The notes below the pieces were generated by a model. The model ran no database searches. It was not told where the DNA came from and saw nothing but the letters and a program-made list of their open reading frames with translations. Shown here piece by piece: positions 17,703 through 30,533 of a stretch of 41,102 nt of DNA (its first letter is position 1; every line of letters begins with the position of its first letter). The translations under genes were made by a program, and so were the position numbers. This stretch comes from an uncultured Bacilli bacterium (GTDB lineage Bacteria; Bacillota_I; Bacilli_A; RF39; UBA660): assembly GCA_947623685.1 (NCBI GenBank), contig CANQHF010000008.1, forward strand, positions 1-41,102. The letters are read 5' to 3'.

Positions 17703-18827
17703 TTATCTTTTTAAATATTTTTCATAATTTGAAAATTCACTAGTTTTTAGATTTGTTTTATTTAAATCTTCTAATAATTTCTTTTGTTTTCTATCTAATT
17801 TATTAGGTGTTATAACCTTTAAAATTACGTATAAATCACCAGCGCTGTGCCTTGATGGAGTTTTAAGCCCTTTACCCTTAATCCTATGTCTTTCACCAGA
17901 TTGACTTCCTGCTGGTATAGTTAAAATAACAGCATCTTCAAGGGTTGGTACTTCTTTTTTACATCCTAAAGCAGCTTCTGCTATAGTAAGTGGTAAGGTA
18001 ACGTATAAATCAGCATTATCCCTTCTAAATAATGGATGATCTTTTACTTTTATTTCGATGTATACATCACCATTAGGCCCACCATTTTCTCCGGCCGGCC
18101 CTTTACCAGCTACCCTTAAATGATCACCTGTATCAACACCCTTTGGAACTTTTACAATTATCTTTTTTCTTACCTTTTTCTTTCCAGTACCCTTGCATGA
18201 TGAACACTTACTTGTGTAAGTTTCTCCCGTACCATCACACGTAGGACAGGTTCTTTGGGTAATAAAAGCACCTAATATACTTCTTTGTTGTTCTTTAATG
18301 TAACCTGTTCCACCACAATCTGGGCAAGTTTTAACACCTGTTCCACCATGCCCATTACATTCTTGACATTTATCCATTATGTCAAGTTCAAGTGTTGTTT
18401 CGGTTCCAAAAGCAGCTTCTTCAAAACTCATTTCAAAAATAACATTTAAATCTGGTCCTTTAGTTGCACGCTTAGTTTTTCTTGTGCCACCAGAGAAAAA
18501 TGATGAACCACCGCCAAAGCCAAAGCCAGCTCCAAATATATCTTTTAAAATATCTGATGCATCAAAATCCGCAAAACCAGAAAAATCACCACCAAAGCCT
18601 GCGTTTTGATCAAAGGCAGCGTGTCCAAACTGATCATACCTACTTCTTTTATCCTTATCAGATAAAACGGCATATGCTTCTTGTGCCTCTTTAAATTTTT
18701 CGGCAGCATTAGGTTCTTTTGAAACATCTGGATGATATTTTTTAGCAAGCTTTCTAAAAGCACTTTTTATTTCAGCATCCGTAGCATCTTTAGAAACACC
18801 AAGTACTTCATAATAGTCTTTCTTCAT
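17703..18827 (-). CDS. dnaJ: Chaperone protein DnaJ
   Basis: J domain [33 protein letters not shown], four CxxCxGxG zinc motifs. Confidence 0.98.
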   Translation of the reverse strand: MKKDYYEVLGVSKDATDAEIKSAFRKLAKKYHPDVSKEPNAAEKFKEAQEAYAVLSDKDKRSRYDQFGHAAFDQNAGFGGDFSGFADFDASDILKDIFGAGFGFGGGSSFFSGGTRKTKRATKGPDLNVIFEMSFEEAAFGTETTLELDIMDKCQECNGHGGTGVKTCPDCGGTGYIKEQQRSILGAFITQRTCPTCDGTGETYTSKCSSCKGTGKKKVRKKIIVKVPKGVDTGDHLRVAGKGPAGENGGPNGDVYIEIKVKDHPLFRRDNADLYVTLPLTIAEAALGCKKEVPTLEDAVILTIPAGSQSGERHRIKGKGLKTPSRHSAGDLYVILKVITPNKLDRKQKKLLEDLNKTNLKTSEFSNYEKYLKR

Positions 18828-18841
18828 AATGCTTATACCTC

Positions 18842-20644
18842 CTAACTATTATATAATAATTCAAACGAATCAATATATTTATCAAACATTTTTATAGCAC
18901 TTTCAATTACTTTTTTATCAGTCATATCAACGCCTGCTACTTTAAGAGCATCAAGTGGGTACTTGCTACCACCAGTTTTTAAAAATGATAAATAATTTTC
19001 TAATGCGTTCTTTTTATTATTTAAAATTCCATCAACTATATAGCAAGCAGCCGAAAGTCCTGTAGCATACTTATATACGTAAAAATCATAATAAAAGTGT
19101 GGTATTCTCATCCATTCATATTTGATTTCTTCATCTAAAACAACTTCATTACCATAGTATTTTTTTAATATTTTATAGTAGCAATCTGATATGTAATCAC
19201 TTGTTAAACTTTCGTTTCGTTCTTTTTTATCATACATCTCATATTCAAACTCCGCGAACATCGTTTGTCTATAAAGAGTTGCTTTAAACATATCAATTAT
19301 ATGATTTAAAATTGATAATTTTTCATCTTTATTTTTAGAATTTTTTAACATGTAATTAGCAAGTAACATTTCATTTACCGTAGATGCTACTTCCGCTACA
19401 AATATTTCGTAATTAGAATATACGTATTTATTATTTTTACATGAATAATAAGTATGCATAGAATGCCCAAGTTCATGAACAACCGTTGAAACATCATCGA
19501 TTGTTCCCTTATAATTTAAAAGTATAAATGGATTAGTATCATAAAAACCAGAAGAATAAGCTCCTGTATATTTTCCCTTGTTATAATAAACGTCTATCCA
19601 TCTTTCATCAAAAGCTCTTTTAATTACGTTTATGTAATCATCGCCTAGTACGCTTAATGATTTTAACGTTAAATCTTTAGCTTCTTCAAATGAATATTTT
19701 TTATCATAATCTTTAACTAATTCTACGTATGTGTCATAAATATGAAATTCATCTAATCCTAATAATTTTTTCTTAACTCGATAAAATTTATATATAACAT
19801 CCATATTATCATTTATACATTTTACCAAATTATTATAAACTTCTATATTTATGTTTTCACTAAATAAGGATGCCTTAACACTACTTTCATAATTTCTAAT
19901 CTTTGATAATGCTATTTCTGTTTCTATGTTTCCATTAAATAAATCCGCGATAACATTCTTATAATTTTTATAACCATTATACAAGGTAATAAAAGCATCC
20001 CGACGTACCTTTCTGTTTTTGGATTTTATTAAGGTGCTATATACGTTATCATTAAATTCAATTTCCTTTTCGTTTTCATCTTTTATTTTATCAAACTTAA
20101 TATCAGAATATATTAATGTTTGATAAGTTTTAGAAGAATTATTTAAAGATTTAGAAAGCATTGCAATTATTTTTTCTTTATCTTCTGATAACGTATGATT
20201 CTTATATCTTAAAATATCATCAAACATAAATTTATATTCTAATAATCCTGGATTATTAGAATAATATTTTTCTAAAATATTATTATCCAAACTTAAGATA
20301 GAAGGAGTAAAAAATGATGTTAACTCTGCATATTTACTACTTAAATCTAGTACTCTATCATTCATTTTTTTATTTTTATCATCTAACGTATTTGAATCAT
20401 AATTTAAATGCGCATAATAATATAATTTACTTATTAATCTATCAATTTTTTCATCAAATTTTAAAAAATTAAATAAGTTATTTGCACTATCTAAAAAACT
20501 ATCTTTATAATTTGGAATTTCTTTTAATAATTCTTCTGCTTTTTTAAAATCTTCTTCCCAGGATTCATCATTTTTATAAATAGTTGTTAAATCCCACTTA
20601 TACTTATCATCTATTTCACTTCTTAATTTGATACTATTATTCAT
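18842..20644 (-). CDS. pepF: Oligoendopeptidase F (M3 family)
   Basis: Zinc motif [14 protein letters not shown]; GYAxGLSAACY-like C-terminal region ([14 protein letters not shown]). Confidence 0.93.
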   Translation of the reverse strand: MNNSIKLRSEIDDKYKWDLTTIYKNDESWEEDFKKAEELLKEIPNYKDSFLDSANNLFNFLKFDEKIDRLISKLYYYAHLNYDSNTLDDKNKKMNDRVLDLSSKYAELTSFFTPSILSLDNNILEKYYSNNPGLLEYKFMFDDILRYKNHTLSEDKEKIIAMLSKSLNNSSKTYQTLIYSDIKFDKIKDENEKEIEFNDNVYSTLIKSKNRKVRRDAFITLYNGYKNYKNVIADLFNGNIETEIALSKIRNYESSVKASLFSENINIEVYNNLVKCINDNMDVIYKFYRVKKKLLGLDEFHIYDTYVELVKDYDKKYSFEEAKDLTLKSLSVLGDDYINVIKRAFDERWIDVYYNKGKYTGAYSSGFYDTNPFILLNYKGTIDDVSTVVHELGHSMHTYYSCKNNKYVYSNYEIFVAEVASTVNEMLLANYMLKNSKNKDEKLSILNHIIDMFKATLYRQTMFAEFEYEMYDKKERNESLTSDYISDCYYKILKKYYGNEVVLDEEIKYEWMRIPHFYYDFYVYKYATGLSAACYIVDGILNNKKNALENYLSFLKTGGSKYPLDALKVAGVDMTDKKVIESAIKMFDKYIDSFELLYNS

Positions 20645-20665
20645 TAAGTCTCCTTTAATTAAGCA

Positions 20666-20692
20666 TAAAGTTCTAGACCAGCTAGAACTTTA
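20666..20692. other. Perfect 11-bp hairpin between pepF and dnaK
   Basis: TAAAGTTCTAG-accag-CTAGAACTTTA; no T tract on the minus (transcribed) strand immediately after it. Confidence 0.6.
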
Positions 20693-20709
20693 CTACTTAT
20701 TTTCCCTTT

Positions 20710-23101
<2,392 letters not shown>

Positions 23102-23104
23102 ACT

Positions 23105-24094
23105 TTACCTTTCTATATTACGCTTTATAAAATCAAGTAATGACACAACCTTTTCATAATCCATCCTTTTTGGACCAACGATTGCAATCGTACCTTCTTC
23201 ACCATTTGCTAAATACTTAGTCTTAATTACGGATACATTATCATCAAAGTTGTTTTCATGACCTATATAAACATTTATATCATTATTATCTGCTTCTATT
23301 TTTTTAACCATTTTATCATCATCAAATTTATTTAACAACGACTTTATTCTAGATACGTTGTCAAACTCTTGATAATCAAGTAATTTCGTTCTACCTGACA
23401 TATGCATATGATTCTTATAAGAAAACTCGTTAAATGCATTATAAAACGCTTGATATAAAGCTTCATGAGATTTAACATAATTACCAATTATTGGTTTTAT
23501 TTCATATTCCAATTTTGCACTTATTTCATTAAGTGGTGTTCCGATAAGTAATTTGTTAATTAACTCAACTACTTTTTTTACCTCTGATGGCAAAACATTA
23601 TTACCAACCTTTAACTCCTTATGTTCCACATGACCTTTATCCGTTATTACAATCGCAATAATTTTATCATTTTCAAGTGGAACAACTTGAACTTCCTTTA
23701 GCTTGTTTATTGCACTATTTGCACCTAAAACAACTGAAGTACAATTAGTTATTTCAGAAATAATTTCCATACTTTTAGTTATAACATCAGATAGTGCAAG
23801 TTGCTTATTATCAAATATTCTCTGAAGTTTAAGTACGTCTTCACCAGTCATTTCTTTAGGTTTCATTAAGTTATCAACGTAATAACGATATCCCATTTCA
23901 CTTGGAATCCTACCACTTGAAGTATGGGTTTTTTCGATGAATCCCATCTCTTCTAGTTGAGCCATCTCATTTCTTATCGTTGCAGAAGAACATTTAAGTT
24001 CTTCATTTAAACTAGTTGAACCAACCGGATTAGCCGTTTTAACATATTCTTCAACGATTAACTTAAGAAGTTTATTTTGTCTTTCACTTAACAA
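23105..24094 (-). CDS. hrcA: Heat-inducible transcription repressor HrcA (TTG start)
   Basis: LSERQNKLLKLIVEEYVKTANPVGSTSL, SSATIRNEMAQLEEMGFIEKTHTSSGRIPSEMGYRYYVD. Confidence 0.97.
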   Translation of the reverse strand: MLSERQNKLLKLIVEEYVKTANPVGSTSLNEELKCSSATIRNEMAQLEEMGFIEKTHTSSGRIPSEMGYRYYVDNLMKPKEMTGEDVLKLQRIFDNKQLALSDVITKSMEIISEITNCTSVVLGANSAINKLKEVQVVPLENDKIIAIVITDKGHVEHKELKVGNNVLPSEVKKVVELINKLLIGTPLNEISAKLEYEIKPIIGNYVKSHEALYQAFYNAFNEFSYKNHMHMSGRTKLLDYQEFDNVSRIKSLLNKFDDDKMVKKIEADNNDINVYIGHENNFDDNVSVIKTKYLANGEEGTIAIVGPKRMDYEKVVSLLDFIKRNIER

Positions 24095-24126
24095 TTTATC
24101 ACCTTCTTTTTTTATGAGCTACTAAT

Positions 24127-24155
24127 ATTATAATATGTCACTTTAGCAAAGTCAA
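24127..24155 (-). promoter_or_regulatory. hrcA-grpE-dnaK promoter
   Basis: TTGACT(24155-24150)-17 nt-TATAAT(24132-24127); -35 lies inside CIRCE. Confidence 0.8.
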
Positions 24156-24169
24156 TACCGGAGTGCTAA
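24143..24169 (-). promoter_or_regulatory. CIRCE operator (HrcA binding site)
   Basis: Minus strand TTAGCACTC-CGGTATTGA-CTTTGCTAA versus consensus TTAGCACTC-N9-GAGTGCTAA. Confidence 0.9.
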
Positions 24170-24179
24170 AAAAATATAA

Positions 24180-24203
24180 AAATAAAAACACCAATAGGTG
24201 TTT
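24180..24203 (-). terminator. Terminator of the 24202-24507 gene
   Basis: AAACACC-aata-GGTGTTT hairpin followed on the minus strand by a T-rich run. Confidence 0.6.
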
Positions 24204-24507
24204 ATTTTATAAATGAAATTACTTTATCTATACCAATTATATATACCACTAATGCCATAATATCCAAAATAAGTAAAATAGAAAGTAAAATTATTAATGG
24301 TGCCTTATTTTTTTTAACGGGTATTTCTTGACTAGTTTCGTTATCTAATTTAACATCATCTTCGATTACTAATTCTTCAGCGTCAGTTGTGGCTTTATTC
24401 TCACCTTTACTTATTGGGGAAACATCTTCTAATTCTTCAATTTCTTCTAATACTTCTTCTTTAGTATCCATAACTAACCTCCATATCCTATATGAATTAT
24501 ACTCCAA
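24202..24507 (-). CDS. Small acidic protein with C-terminal TM helix, function unknown
   Basis: ORF between hemW and hrcA; TM APLIILLSILLILDIMALVVYII. Confidence 0.65.
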   Translation of the reverse strand: MEYNSYRIWRLVMDTKEEVLEEIEELEDVSPISKGENKATTDAEELVIEDDVKLDNETSQEIPVKKNKAPLIILLSILLILDIMALVVYIIGIDKVISFIK

Positions 24508-24512
24508 ATAAA

Positions 24513-25691
24513 TTATTTATTCAAGATATATGAATCAAGTAATCTTATAATTATCTCATTTGATACAAATAATTTATCACTTGGAATAAATAAATTATTT
24601 TTATTTTCCATTAATAACTTATCATCAACAAGTTTTTTATAATCAAATACATCTTCAATTCGCTTGTTATATTTATTTTTAAAAGATAGCTTATCAATTC
24701 CATTTATCTTTCTTAAAGATAGCATTACATAATCATTTATTTCCGTTTTTTTATTTATTTTTTCTTTGTAAACTATTCTTTTACCATTAATGTAATTATC
24801 AACGCTTTTAGTATTATCATACCTTATATTATTAATAAAACCAGATGCTCCCGCTCCAAAACCATAGTATCTATAATTATTCCAATAAGCTAAATTATGG
24901 CAAGATGAAAAACCAGGTTTTGAAAAATTACTTATTTCATAATGAACGTAACCATTTGATTTTAATTTTTCTACTATTTTATAATACATTTTACTTTGTG
25001 CATCATCATTTAGTTCCTTAAAATTATTTACGTATAAAATTGTATGCTCTTCTATTATTAAAGCATAAGTACTTATGTGATTTACGTTAAGTTTTATAAT
25101 TTCATTTAAATCATTTTCCAAATCATCCATTTTTTCATCTGGAAGCGCATAAATCAAATCAACATTTACATTATTAAAATATTCTTTACATAAGTTTACG
25201 TTTTTAATCATTAAATCTTTATCTATTTTTTTATTTAATATTTTTTCATATTTACTATTAAAGGTTTGAAGGCCAATACTTAACCGGTTAACTCGGTTTT
25301 TCTTTAACAAAAGAAGTAATTGATCAGTTATGTCTTCATAATTACATTCAAAAGTAAATTCATAACTATCTTTTAGTTTTAACCTTTTTAATACTTTAAA
25401 TAAATTATTTAAATTTTCAATTGATAAAGAGCTTGGAGAACCACCACCAACATAAATCGTTTCTAATGGTTCATTTTTATATGATGTTAAAATCTCTTTT
25501 TCTAAAGCACTTATGTATTTTTTTGCCTTTTTATCATCATAAAACACCTTGCAAAAATCACAATACGAACATATCTTTTTACAAAAAGGAATATGAATAT
25601 AAGCTGATCGCAATTTATTTTTTTCTATTTCCATTAAATTTTCCGTTTTCATCTTTTGTATATCCATTATTTTCTTGAGATATAATTCCAC
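24513..25691 (-). CDS. hemW: Radical SAM heme chaperone HemW-like (likely start near 25634)
   Basis: SAYIHIPFCKKICSYCDFCKVFY, ETIYVGGGSPSSL, RLSIGLQTFN; adjacent to lepA/hrcA. Confidence 0.9.
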   Translation of the reverse strand: MELYLKKIMDIQKMKTENLMEIEKNKLRSAYIHIPFCKKICSYCDFCKVFYDDKKAKKYISALEKEILTSYKNEPLETIYVGGGSPSSLSIENLNNLFKVLKRLKLKDSYEFTFECNYEDITDQLLLLLKKNRVNRLSIGLQTFNSKYEKILNKKIDKDLMIKNVNLCKEYFNNVNVDLIYALPDEKMDDLENDLNEIIKLNVNHISTYALIIEEHTILYVNNFKELNDDAQSKMYYKIVEKLKSNGYVHYEISNFSKPGFSSCHNLAYWNNYRYYGFGAGASGFINNIRYDNTKSVDNYINGKRIVYKEKINKKTEINDYVMLSLRKINGIDKLSFKNKYNKRIEDVFDYKKLVDDKLLMENKNNLFIPSDKLFVSNEIIIRLLDSYILNK

Positions 25692-25935
25692 CCATAGAAT
25701 GTCCTACTACTTTGTTTTTTTGTTGGTACTCTTTTATTTCATTAATTACAAATTGAGCATCAGAACCATAAATTTCGGTTAATAATTCTTCATTATTAAG
25801 TAATCTTCCAACGGTAGAAGATGGTATTTTATACTTTTTTTCTATTTGCTTTTGATTTAGTTTTTCTCCCAATAATGCATTAACACATATTCTAGTTTTT
25901 TCTTTCATGACAGTAATTTGCTTTTCATTTAACAT
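25615..25935 (-). CDS. Small HTH protein, SpoIIID-like
   Basis: MKEKTRICVNALLGEKLNQKQIEKKYKIPSSTVGRLLNN HTH with SpoIIID-like layout; overlaps hemW 5' end. Confidence 0.5.
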   Translation of the reverse strand: MLNEKQITVMKEKTRICVNALLGEKLNQKQIEKKYKIPSSTVGRLLNNEELLTEIYGSDAQFVINEIKEYQQKNKVVGHSMGGIISQENNGYTKDENGKFNGNRKK

Positions 25936-25946
25936 AATATTCTCCT

Positions 25947-27749
25947 TTAATCATCTACTTTTAAAACTGATAAAAACGCTTCTTGCGGCACATCAACGTT
26001 TCCTACCCTTTTCATTCTTTTTTTACCTTCTTTTTGTTTTTCTAAAAGCTTTCTCTTACGAGTTACATCGCCACCATAACATTTAGCTAAAACGTTTTTC
26101 TTCATTGCTTTAATATCACTTCTTGCAATTACCTTTGTACCTATTACCGCTTGAATTGGTACTTCAAATAATTGCCTAGGTATTAATTTTTTTAGGTTTT
26201 CTGTTACTATCTTACCCCTTTGATAAGCAAAATCTTTATGAGTGATAACTGATAATGCATCTACTATCTCACCATTAATTAAAATATCCATTTTAACCAA
26301 ATTACTAGCTTTATAACCAATTACTTCATAATCAAAAGATGCGTAACCTTTAGTAAAAGATTTTAATTTATCAAAAAAATCATACACGACTTCTGATAAA
26401 GGCATTTCATAATGAATGTTAACTCTTGTCTCATTAATATAATCCATATTTATGTAAGTACCCCTTTTTTCTTGACATAATTCCATAACCTGACCTATGT
26501 AATTACTAGGTACTATTATATTAGTTTTAATATATGGTTCTTTTATTTCCTTTATCTTTTCATTAGAAGGCATATTGCTTGGGTTATCAACTAATATTTT
26601 TTCATTATTTGTTTTAATTACTTCATAAACTACCGATGGACTTGTTGCAACAATATCAATACCAAATTCTCTTTCTATTCTCTCTTCTATTACATCCATA
26701 TGAAGCATTCCTAAAAAGCCGCATCTAAAACCAAAACCAAGTGCCGTTGACGTTTCTGGTTCAAATGATAAAGAAGCATCATTTAATTTTAATTTTTCTA
26801 AAGCTTCTCTTAAAAGATTATACTTATTTGATTCAGTCGGATAAAGACCACAAAAAACCATTGGCTTCATTGGTTTATATCCAGATAATAACGTTGCACT
26901 ATCTTTACTTAAAGTAATTGTATCTCCTACTTTAATATCACTAACACTTTTAATTGAAGCACATAAATAACCTACTTCTCCCGCGGATAAAGTTTTAACT
27001 TTTCTTTCCTTTGGATCATGAATTCCTAATTCTACCACTTCATATTCCGCATTAGTTGATAACATCTTTATTTTATCTCCAACACTTACTTTTCCATTTA
27101 CCACCCTAAGCCAAATAATTGCACCGCGATACGATTCATAAACACTATCAAAAATTAATGCTTGAAGTTTTTTAGTATCACTTCCTTTTGGTGATGGTAT
27201 TTTATTTATGATTGCATCTAACAACTCATCAATACCAACACCAGTTTTAGCACTAGTTAAAATAATTTCATCTTCCATAAAACCAAAAGTATCCATAATC
27301 TCTTTTTTTACCTTTGCAACGTTTGCGTTAGGTAAATCAATTTTATTAATAATCGGAATTATGGTTAAATTATTTTCCAAAGCAAGATATAAATTAGCAA
27401 TCGTTTGAGCTTCTATTCCTTGGGATGCATCAACAACCAAAACAGCTCCTTCACAAGCTGCCAAAGAACGCGATACCTCATATGAAAAATCAACGTGACC
27501 CGGGGTATCAATTAGGTTAAGTAAATACTGTTCATTATCCTTTTTATACACCATAGATACAGAGTTAAGTTTAATGGTAATTCCTCTTTCACGCTCTAAA
27601 TCCATTGAATCCAATAACTGGTCTTTTAACTCTCTTTTAGTAACCGCACCAGTTTTTTCCATTATCCTATCTGCTAAAGTTGATTTACCATGATCAATAT
27701 GAGCAATAATACTAAAGTTCCTTATATTTTCCTTTTCCAAGATAATCAC
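25947..27749 (-). CDS. lepA: Elongation factor 4 (LepA)
   Basis: [57 protein letters not shown]. Confidence 0.98.
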   Translation of the reverse strand: MIILEKENIRNFSIIAHIDHGKSTLADRIMEKTGAVTKRELKDQLLDSMDLERERGITIKLNSVSMVYKKDNEQYLLNLIDTPGHVDFSYEVSRSLAACEGAVLVVDASQGIEAQTIANLYLALENNLTIIPIINKIDLPNANVAKVKKEIMDTFGFMEDEIILTSAKTGVGIDELLDAIINKIPSPKGSDTKKLQALIFDSVYESYRGAIIWLRVVNGKVSVGDKIKMLSTNAEYEVVELGIHDPKERKVKTLSAGEVGYLCASIKSVSDIKVGDTITLSKDSATLLSGYKPMKPMVFCGLYPTESNKYNLLREALEKLKLNDASLSFEPETSTALGFGFRCGFLGMLHMDVIEERIEREFGIDIVATSPSVVYEVIKTNNEKILVDNPSNMPSNEKIKEIKEPYIKTNIIVPSNYIGQVMELCQEKRGTYINMDYINETRVNIHYEMPLSEVVYDFFDKLKSFTKGYASFDYEVIGYKASNLVKMDILINGEIVDALSVITHKDFAYQRGKIVTENLKKLIPRQLFEVPIQAVIGTKVIARSDIKAMKKNVLAKCYGGDVTRKRKLLEKQKEGKKRMKRVGNVDVPQEAFLSVLKVDD

Positions 27750-27776
27750 CTAGACATAATTATATCATAACAAATT

Positions 27777-27803
27777 AAAAAAGTCTTAATTAAAGACTTT
27801 TTT
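27777..27803 (-). terminator. Terminator of the 27786-28727 gene
   Basis: AAAAAAGTCTT-aatta-AAGACTTTTTT. Confidence 0.7.
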
Positions 27804-28727
27804 AGAATCATTAATTTCTTTTAAATAATCTTCTATGTTAGAATCAACGTAATTATATTTATTTATATCAATTAAATCTTTTATTTCTTTTATGTCAGCG
27901 CCATTAATATACATTTCATCTTGATTGTACATACAATATGATAAAAATTTATCCATATTATAAAATATTTGATTTATTAAGTTAATATCTTTTTTCAAGA
28001 ACAAATATAATGCAATTACATTTTTATTTTTTGTTTCTAATACCATTTTTTCTAACGTAGTTTGTGATATTAAATTCTTTTCAAAACATAAATTAATATA
28101 GCATTTGATTTTATCAATATCATCTGAATTTAATATCCATTTGGTTAGTTCATCTCTATTCTCTTTTGTTAAGCCTTCTACATCTATTGCAAACAAATAA
28201 ATATATTCTGGGTCGTTAGTTTGTATTATACATTTAGTTAATTCATCTTTATTTTCTTTTGTTAAGCCTTCTACATCTATTGCAAAATAATAAATATGGT
28301 ATGCATCATTAGTTTGAACTATTCCTTGGGTTAGTTCATCTTTATTTTCTTTTGTTAAGCATTTTACATCTTTTGCAAAATTATAAATATAGTATGCATC
28401 GTTAGTTTTAATTATTCTTTTGGTTAACTCATCTTTATTTTCTTTTGTTAAATTTTCTACATCTCTTGCAAAATAATAAATATAAAATGCATCATTAGTT
28501 TTAATTATTGCTTTGGTTAATTCATCAATATTTTCTTTTGTTAAACCTTTTACATCTCTTGCAAAATTATAAATATATTCTGCACTGTTAGTTTGAATTA
28601 TTGCTTTGGTTAATTCATTTATATCATTGGATGTTAATTTTTTTTGGTTATCTATTGTAAAATGATATATTTTAGCAGAAGTTTTAGAACCAATTTTATT
28701 AATAAATCTTTTTGTTCTTAAGCTCAT
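27786..28727 (-). CDS. Tandem ~31-aa repeat protein, function unknown
   Basis: At least five copies of (I/V)xTNDAxYIYxFAxDVxxLTKENKDELTKxI. Confidence 0.75.
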   Translation of the reverse strand: MSLRTKRFINKIGSKTSAKIYHFTIDNQKKLTSNDINELTKAIIQTNSAEYIYNFARDVKGLTKENIDELTKAIIKTNDAFYIYYFARDVENLTKENKDELTKRIIKTNDAYYIYNFAKDVKCLTKENKDELTQGIVQTNDAYHIYYFAIDVEGLTKENKDELTKCIIQTNDPEYIYLFAIDVEGLTKENRDELTKWILNSDDIDKIKCYINLCFEKNLISQTTLEKMVLETKNKNVIALYLFLKKDINLINQIFYNMDKFLSYCMYNQDEMYINGADIKEIKDLIDINKYNYVDSNIEDYLKEINDSKKVFN

Positions 28728-28793
28728 AGTAATTTTCTCCTTTTTAATTACTTTTATTTTATATATTTTTAATTTTTTGTCAATTATATCATT

Positions 28794-29837
28794 CTAATCA
28801 AAGTATTCAATTCCCATAGCTTTTTTTACTTCTTTTAATGTTTTAGAAGCTACTAAACGAGCTTTTTTTGTTCCTTCTTTTAAAATATCATATACTTTAT
28901 CAATATCTTGAGCGTACTTTTGTCTTCTTTCCCTAATTGGCTTTAATTCTGCTTGTAAAATATCATTTAAGAATCTTTTTATCTTTATATCGCCAAGACC
29001 ACCACGTCTATAATGATCTTTTAGTTCGTCTAAATTATTGTATTCTGGAAGATATTTTTTAAAATCATCATCTTTACAAAATACATCTAGGTACGTAAAT
29101 ACAGTGTTACCTTCAACTTTACCAGGGTCTTCAATTTTTATATGATTTGGATCAGTGTACATACTCATTACTTTTCTTTTAATTTCTTCTTCTGAATCTT
29201 TTAAATAAATACAGTTACCAAGTGATTTGCTCATTTTAGCTTTCCCATCAATTCCAACTAGCCTAAAACACGCTTCATTTTCTGGCAACATTTCTTTTGG
29301 TTCAACTAAAGTATTTCCATATATAGAATTAAACTTTCTTACTATTTCTCTTGCTTGCTCTATCATTGGTAGTTGATCGTCTCCAACCGGAATAATATTT
29401 GCCTTAAATGCTGTTATATCTGCCGTTTGTGAAACTGGATAAGTAAAAAAACCCGCTGGTATGCTTTCTTCAAATCCTTTTTGTTCTATTTCAGACTTTA
29501 CTGTTGGATTTCTATGTAATCTTGATATTGTAACAAGATTCATATAGTAAAAAGTTAGTTCTGTTAATTCTGGTATCATTGATTGTATAAAAAACGTAAC
29601 TTTAGTTGGATCTAAACCAACCGCTAAATAATCCAATGCAACTTCAATTATGTTATCTTTTATTTTTTTCGGATTATCAAAGTTGTCCGTTAAGGCTTGT
29701 GCATCCGCTAGAAAAACATACATCTCGTCATAGTTTCCTTCGTTTTGCACTTTAACTCTATTTCTTAAGGAACCAACGTAATGTCCAATATGAAGTGGAC
29801 CAGTTGGTCTATCTCCTGTTAGTATAATATTTTTCAT
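28794..29837 (-). CDS. trpS: Tryptophanyl-tRNA synthetase
   Basis: [33 protein letters not shown]. Confidence 0.97.
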   Translation of the reverse strand: MKNIILTGDRPTGPLHIGHYVGSLRNRVKVQNEGNYDEMYVFLADAQALTDNFDNPKKIKDNIIEVALDYLAVGLDPTKVTFFIQSMIPELTELTFYYMNLVTISRLHRNPTVKSEIEQKGFEESIPAGFFTYPVSQTADITAFKANIIPVGDDQLPMIEQAREIVRKFNSIYGNTLVEPKEMLPENEACFRLVGIDGKAKMSKSLGNCIYLKDSEEEIKRKVMSMYTDPNHIKIEDPGKVEGNTVFTYLDVFCKDDDFKKYLPEYNNLDELKDHYRRGGLGDIKIKRFLNDILQAELKPIRERRQKYAQDIDKVYDILKEGTKKARLVASKTLKEVKKAMGIEYFD

Positions 29838-29937
29838 ATTTTTTTCCTCTTTTCTTTAACATTTTATTTTTTTACTTTAGTAATTAACACCCCATCGCTT
29901 ATCTAATAACATTTTATCACATTTATTTAACAAAAAA

Positions 29938-30168
29938 AACTCATATCCAAATAGGATAAGAGTTTAATCTTACTTTTAATGCCACCTATGTACCATCATA
30001 CATATGTTATAAGGTAACGGATAACTACCGGAAATAGCCTACTTGAAATGTTCTTTCGGTATTCACTTGCAAGCCCATTTACTAAAACTCATATATGATT
30101 TTACATCAGCCAATCACTTTCTTTAATATTTATTTTAGCTACTTTTCTTGCGCATCGCTTTAAATATA
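29938..30168 (-). promoter_or_regulatory. T-box leader, Trp specifier (TGG at 30077-30075)
   Basis: Minus strand stem I AAAGAAAGTGATTGGCTGATGTAAAATC, specifier AAATGGGC, T-box bulge ATAGGTGGCAT, terminator AAACTCTTATCC-tattt-GGATATGAGTTTTTTTT. Confidence 0.85.
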
Positions 30169-30173
30169 TTTAG

Positions 30174-30202
30174 ATTATATATAATTTATATTTATTTGTC
30201 AA
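30174..30202 (-). promoter_or_regulatory. Promoter of T-box/trpS
   Basis: Exact consensus TTGACA(30202-30197)-17 nt-TATAAT(30179-30174). Confidence 0.88.
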
Positions 30203-30206
30203 ATAA

Positions 30207-30533
30207 TTATTCATTCATCATTTTGTCAATACCATTAAAAATTCCGTTCATCGTCCATTTAAAACCATCCGCAAAAACTTTTGAAGTGAAAAGTCCAAAA
30301 TTAGATACCTTATTATCATAATTCTTTTTTATATTTGATACATAGTTTTCTACCTTAATTGTTTTTCCTTCTTTTACATCTTGTTCAAATTGTTTTATTT
30401 TTTCTTGTGTTAAAGATGTTTTTTTATTATTTAAATCTTCGTAATAGCCACCAGCTTGTGCAAAATATAAAACTAAAAATCCAAAAAATAAACACCATAT
30501 AAAGCCATGAAAAATTTTCTTGTAGCTTATCAT
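30207..30533 (-). CDS. Small membrane protein in the position of Bacillus yqxA
   Basis: Directly downstream of spoIIP; N-terminal TM GFIWCLFFGFLVLYFAQAGG; weak sequence resemblance only. Confidence 0.5.
   Translation of the reverse strand: MISYKKIFHGFIWCLFFGFLVLYFAQAGGYYEDLNNKKTSLTQEKIKQFEQDVKEGKTIKVENYVSNIKKNYDNKVSNFGLFTSKVFADGFKWTMNGIFNGIDKMMNE

Noticed and set aside
18545-18763. Out-of-frame minus-strand ORF within dnaJ
   Set aside because: Alternative frame of a well-conserved gene.
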